5,810 nucleotides of DNA from the NCBI GenBank assembly GCA_017503305.1, contig JAFVTJ010000166.1, positions 1 through 5,810 of the forward strand, written 5' to 3'. The position numbers and the translations under genes are program-made. Shown piece after piece: positions 4,527 to 5,810 of the stretch. The notes below the pieces were generated by a model that saw only the letters and a program-made list of their open reading frames with translations, was not told where the DNA came from and did no database searches. The first letter of the stretch is position 1. Each line of letters starts with the position of its first letter. The stretch comes from Clostridia bacterium. Lineage in GTDB: Bacteria > Bacillota_A > Clostridia > Oscillospirales > Acutalibacteraceae.

Positions 4527-5810
4527 ATGGTAATTACAGATTTATTGGAAAGAAATGCACGACTTTACGGTTCGGAGGTGGCTTTAGTTGAAGTTAACCC
4601 TTCTGAAGAACGCGACAGCGCGGTAACCTGGCGAGAGGCAAGCCTTATTGAAAGTAATCACGGCGCGCCCTACCGCAGAGAGATGACTTGGGCGGATTTT
4701 GACCGCCGCGCAAACCGCTTTGCCAACCTTATTTTAAGCCGTGGCATTAAGCGTGGCACTAAGATTGCGATTTTACTTATGAACTCGCTCGAATGGTTGC
4801 CGATTTACTTTGGTATTTTAAAGGCGGGCTGTATTGCAGTGCCCCTTAATTTCCGTTATTCAGGCGAAGAGATTAAGTACTGTCTTGATTTGGCCGATTG
4901 TGAAGGCTTGGTTTTCGGTCCCGAATTTTTGGAGCGTGTTGATAGTGTTGTTAACGACTTAACCGCCGTTAAAACAATGCTTTTTGTGGGTAAGGATGTG
5001 CCCGAATATGCTGAAAATTGGGAGATTTTAAGCGGTTATTGTTCTTCTTCGGCACCTCCTATAGCACTTTGTGAAGACGACTTTGCGGCTATTTATTTTT
5101 CGTCGGGTACAACAGGCTTTCCTAAGGCTATTTTGCACCGCCACAGAGCGCTTATAGCCTCTTGCAGAACCGAGCAAAACCACCATTCGCAAACAAGGGA
5201 TGACGTATTCCTTTGTATCCCGCCCCTTTACCACACAGGCGCTAAAATGCACTGGTTCGGAAGTCTTTTAGCAGGTAGCAAGGCAGTTTTACTTCGCGGT
5301 GTTAAGCCAGAATGGATTTTACGCACCGTTACCGAAGAAAAGTGCACAATAGTTTGGCTTTTAGTGCCGTGGGCACAGGATTTACTCGATGCGGTTGAAT
5401 CGGGCAAAATCAGTCTTGACGATTACCTACTTAGCCAGTGGAGATTAATGCACATCGGTGCGCAACCCGTACCCCCAAGCCTTATTAAAAGATGGCTTAA
5501 GTACTTCCCGAATCACCAATACGATACTAACTACGGTCTTAGTGAATCTATAGGCCCCGGTTGTGTGCACTTGGGTGTTGAAAACGTGGCAAAGGTAGGC
5601 GCAATCGGTAAAGCGGGCTATCTTTGGGAAATTAAGATTGTTGACGAAAAGGGTAACACCGTGAAACAAGGCGAGATTGGTGAATTAGCCGTTAAGGGTC
5701 CCGGTGTTATGGAATGTTACTATAAAAACCCTGAAGCTACTAACGAGATTCTCAAGGACGGTTGGCTATTTACGGGCGATATGGCAAAAGAGGACGAGGA
5801 CGGCTTTATA
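4527..5810 (+). CDS. Acyl-CoA synthetase, AMP-forming (3' end beyond window)
   Basis: The first 428 residues of an AMP-forming acyl-CoA synthetase (ANL/AMP-binding superfamily), a cytoplasmic enzyme that activates a carboxylic acid with ATP to an acyl-AMP and transfers it to CoA. Seen in order: the N-terminal region with TWADFDRRANRFANLI; FGILKAGCIAVPLNFRYSGEEI; the ATP-binding P-loop YFSSGTTGFPK (Ser192-Lys200); IPPLYHTGAKMHWF; the adenine motif NYGLSES (Tyr336-Glu340); and GWLFTGDMA with Asp418, which holds the ribose. The hinge and the C-terminal domain with the catalytic lysine lie past the right edge, probably 100 or more residues. AAGGTGA (4516-4522) precedes ATG 4527. The general layout resembles medium/long-chain fatty acid or carnitine/crotonobetaine-CoA ligases; the substrate cannot be told from sequence alone. 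It has its own regulated promoter and may start an operon. Confidence 0.93.
   Translation, partial: MVITDLLERNARLYGSEVALVEVNPSEERDSAVTWREASLIESNHGAPYRREMTWADFDRRANRFANLILSRGIKRGTKIAILLMNSLEWLPIYFGILKAGCIAVPLNFRYSGEEIKYCLDLADCEGLVFGPEFLERVDSVVNDLTAVKTMLFVGKDVPEYAENWEILSGYCSSSAPPIALCEDDFAAIYFSSGTTGFPKAILHRHRALIASCRTEQNHHSQTRDDVFLCIPPLYHTGAKMHWFGSLLAGSKAVLLRGVKPEWILRTVTEEKCTIVWLLVPWAQDLLDAVESGKISLDDYLLSQWRLMHIGAQPVPPSLIKRWLKYFPNHQYDTNYGLSESIGPGCVHLGVENVAKVGAIGKAGYLWEIKIVDEKGNTVKQGEIGELAVKGPGVMECYYKNPEATNEILKDGWLFTGDMAKEDEDGFI

Noticed and set aside
5028..5669. Two minus-strand 74-codon frames
   Set aside because: Both are antisense to conserved acyl-CoA synthetase motifs and have no supporting start signals.

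Overview
The window reads as chromosomal DNA of a low-GC Gram-positive anaerobe of the class Clostridia. The evidence is strong AGGAGG-type ribosome binding sites, sigma-A style TTGACA/TATAAT promoters with 17-base spacers, a YerB-type lipoprotein, a Firmicutes-style L10 leader, and GC-rich intergenic repeats of a kind I associate with Oscillospiraceae/Ruminococcaceae genomes. The family-level placement is inference; nothing here fixes a genus.

Layout, left to right. Positions 1-138 hold a dense run of five hairpins with no ORF; the leftmost is a good minus-strand terminator. A sigma-A promoter (165-193) then drives a DUF3048/YerB-like lipoprotein (230-1267, +). The 275-base gap after it holds a 153-bp MITE-like palindromic element that appears to sit in the loop of an older terminator hairpin. 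Convergent to the lipoprotein is a 424-residue protein (1543-2817, -): an ECF sigma factor joined to a ~258-residue C-terminal domain I cannot name. An internal Shine-Dalgarno and ATG mark the junction. Upstream of it is an ECF-type promoter (TGAACC-N16-CGTC), suggesting autoregulation.

A tRNA-Arg(CCT) gene (2965-3039, -) with its own promoter and terminator is divergent from rplJ-rplL (L10 and L7/L12, 3314-4226, +). The ribosomal operon has a near-perfect promoter, an L10-leader RNA and a terminator hairpin before rplJ. A possible antiterminator overlaps both, giving a plausible attenuation switch. A UUCG-loop terminator closes the operon. After it come another GC-rich palindromic repeat (4319-4399) and a promoter embedded in two 17-bp direct repeats. 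An acyl-CoA synthetase/AMP-ligase (4527 to the right edge) begins there and is cut off by the window.

Most genes here are ordinary housekeeping functions with separate transcription units. The parts most worth a second look are the sigma factor fusion with its internal start and ECF promoter, the rplJ attenuator, the direct-repeat operator of the acyl-CoA synthetase, and the hairpin cluster at the left edge. I see no CRISPR array, transposase, phage gene or defence system.
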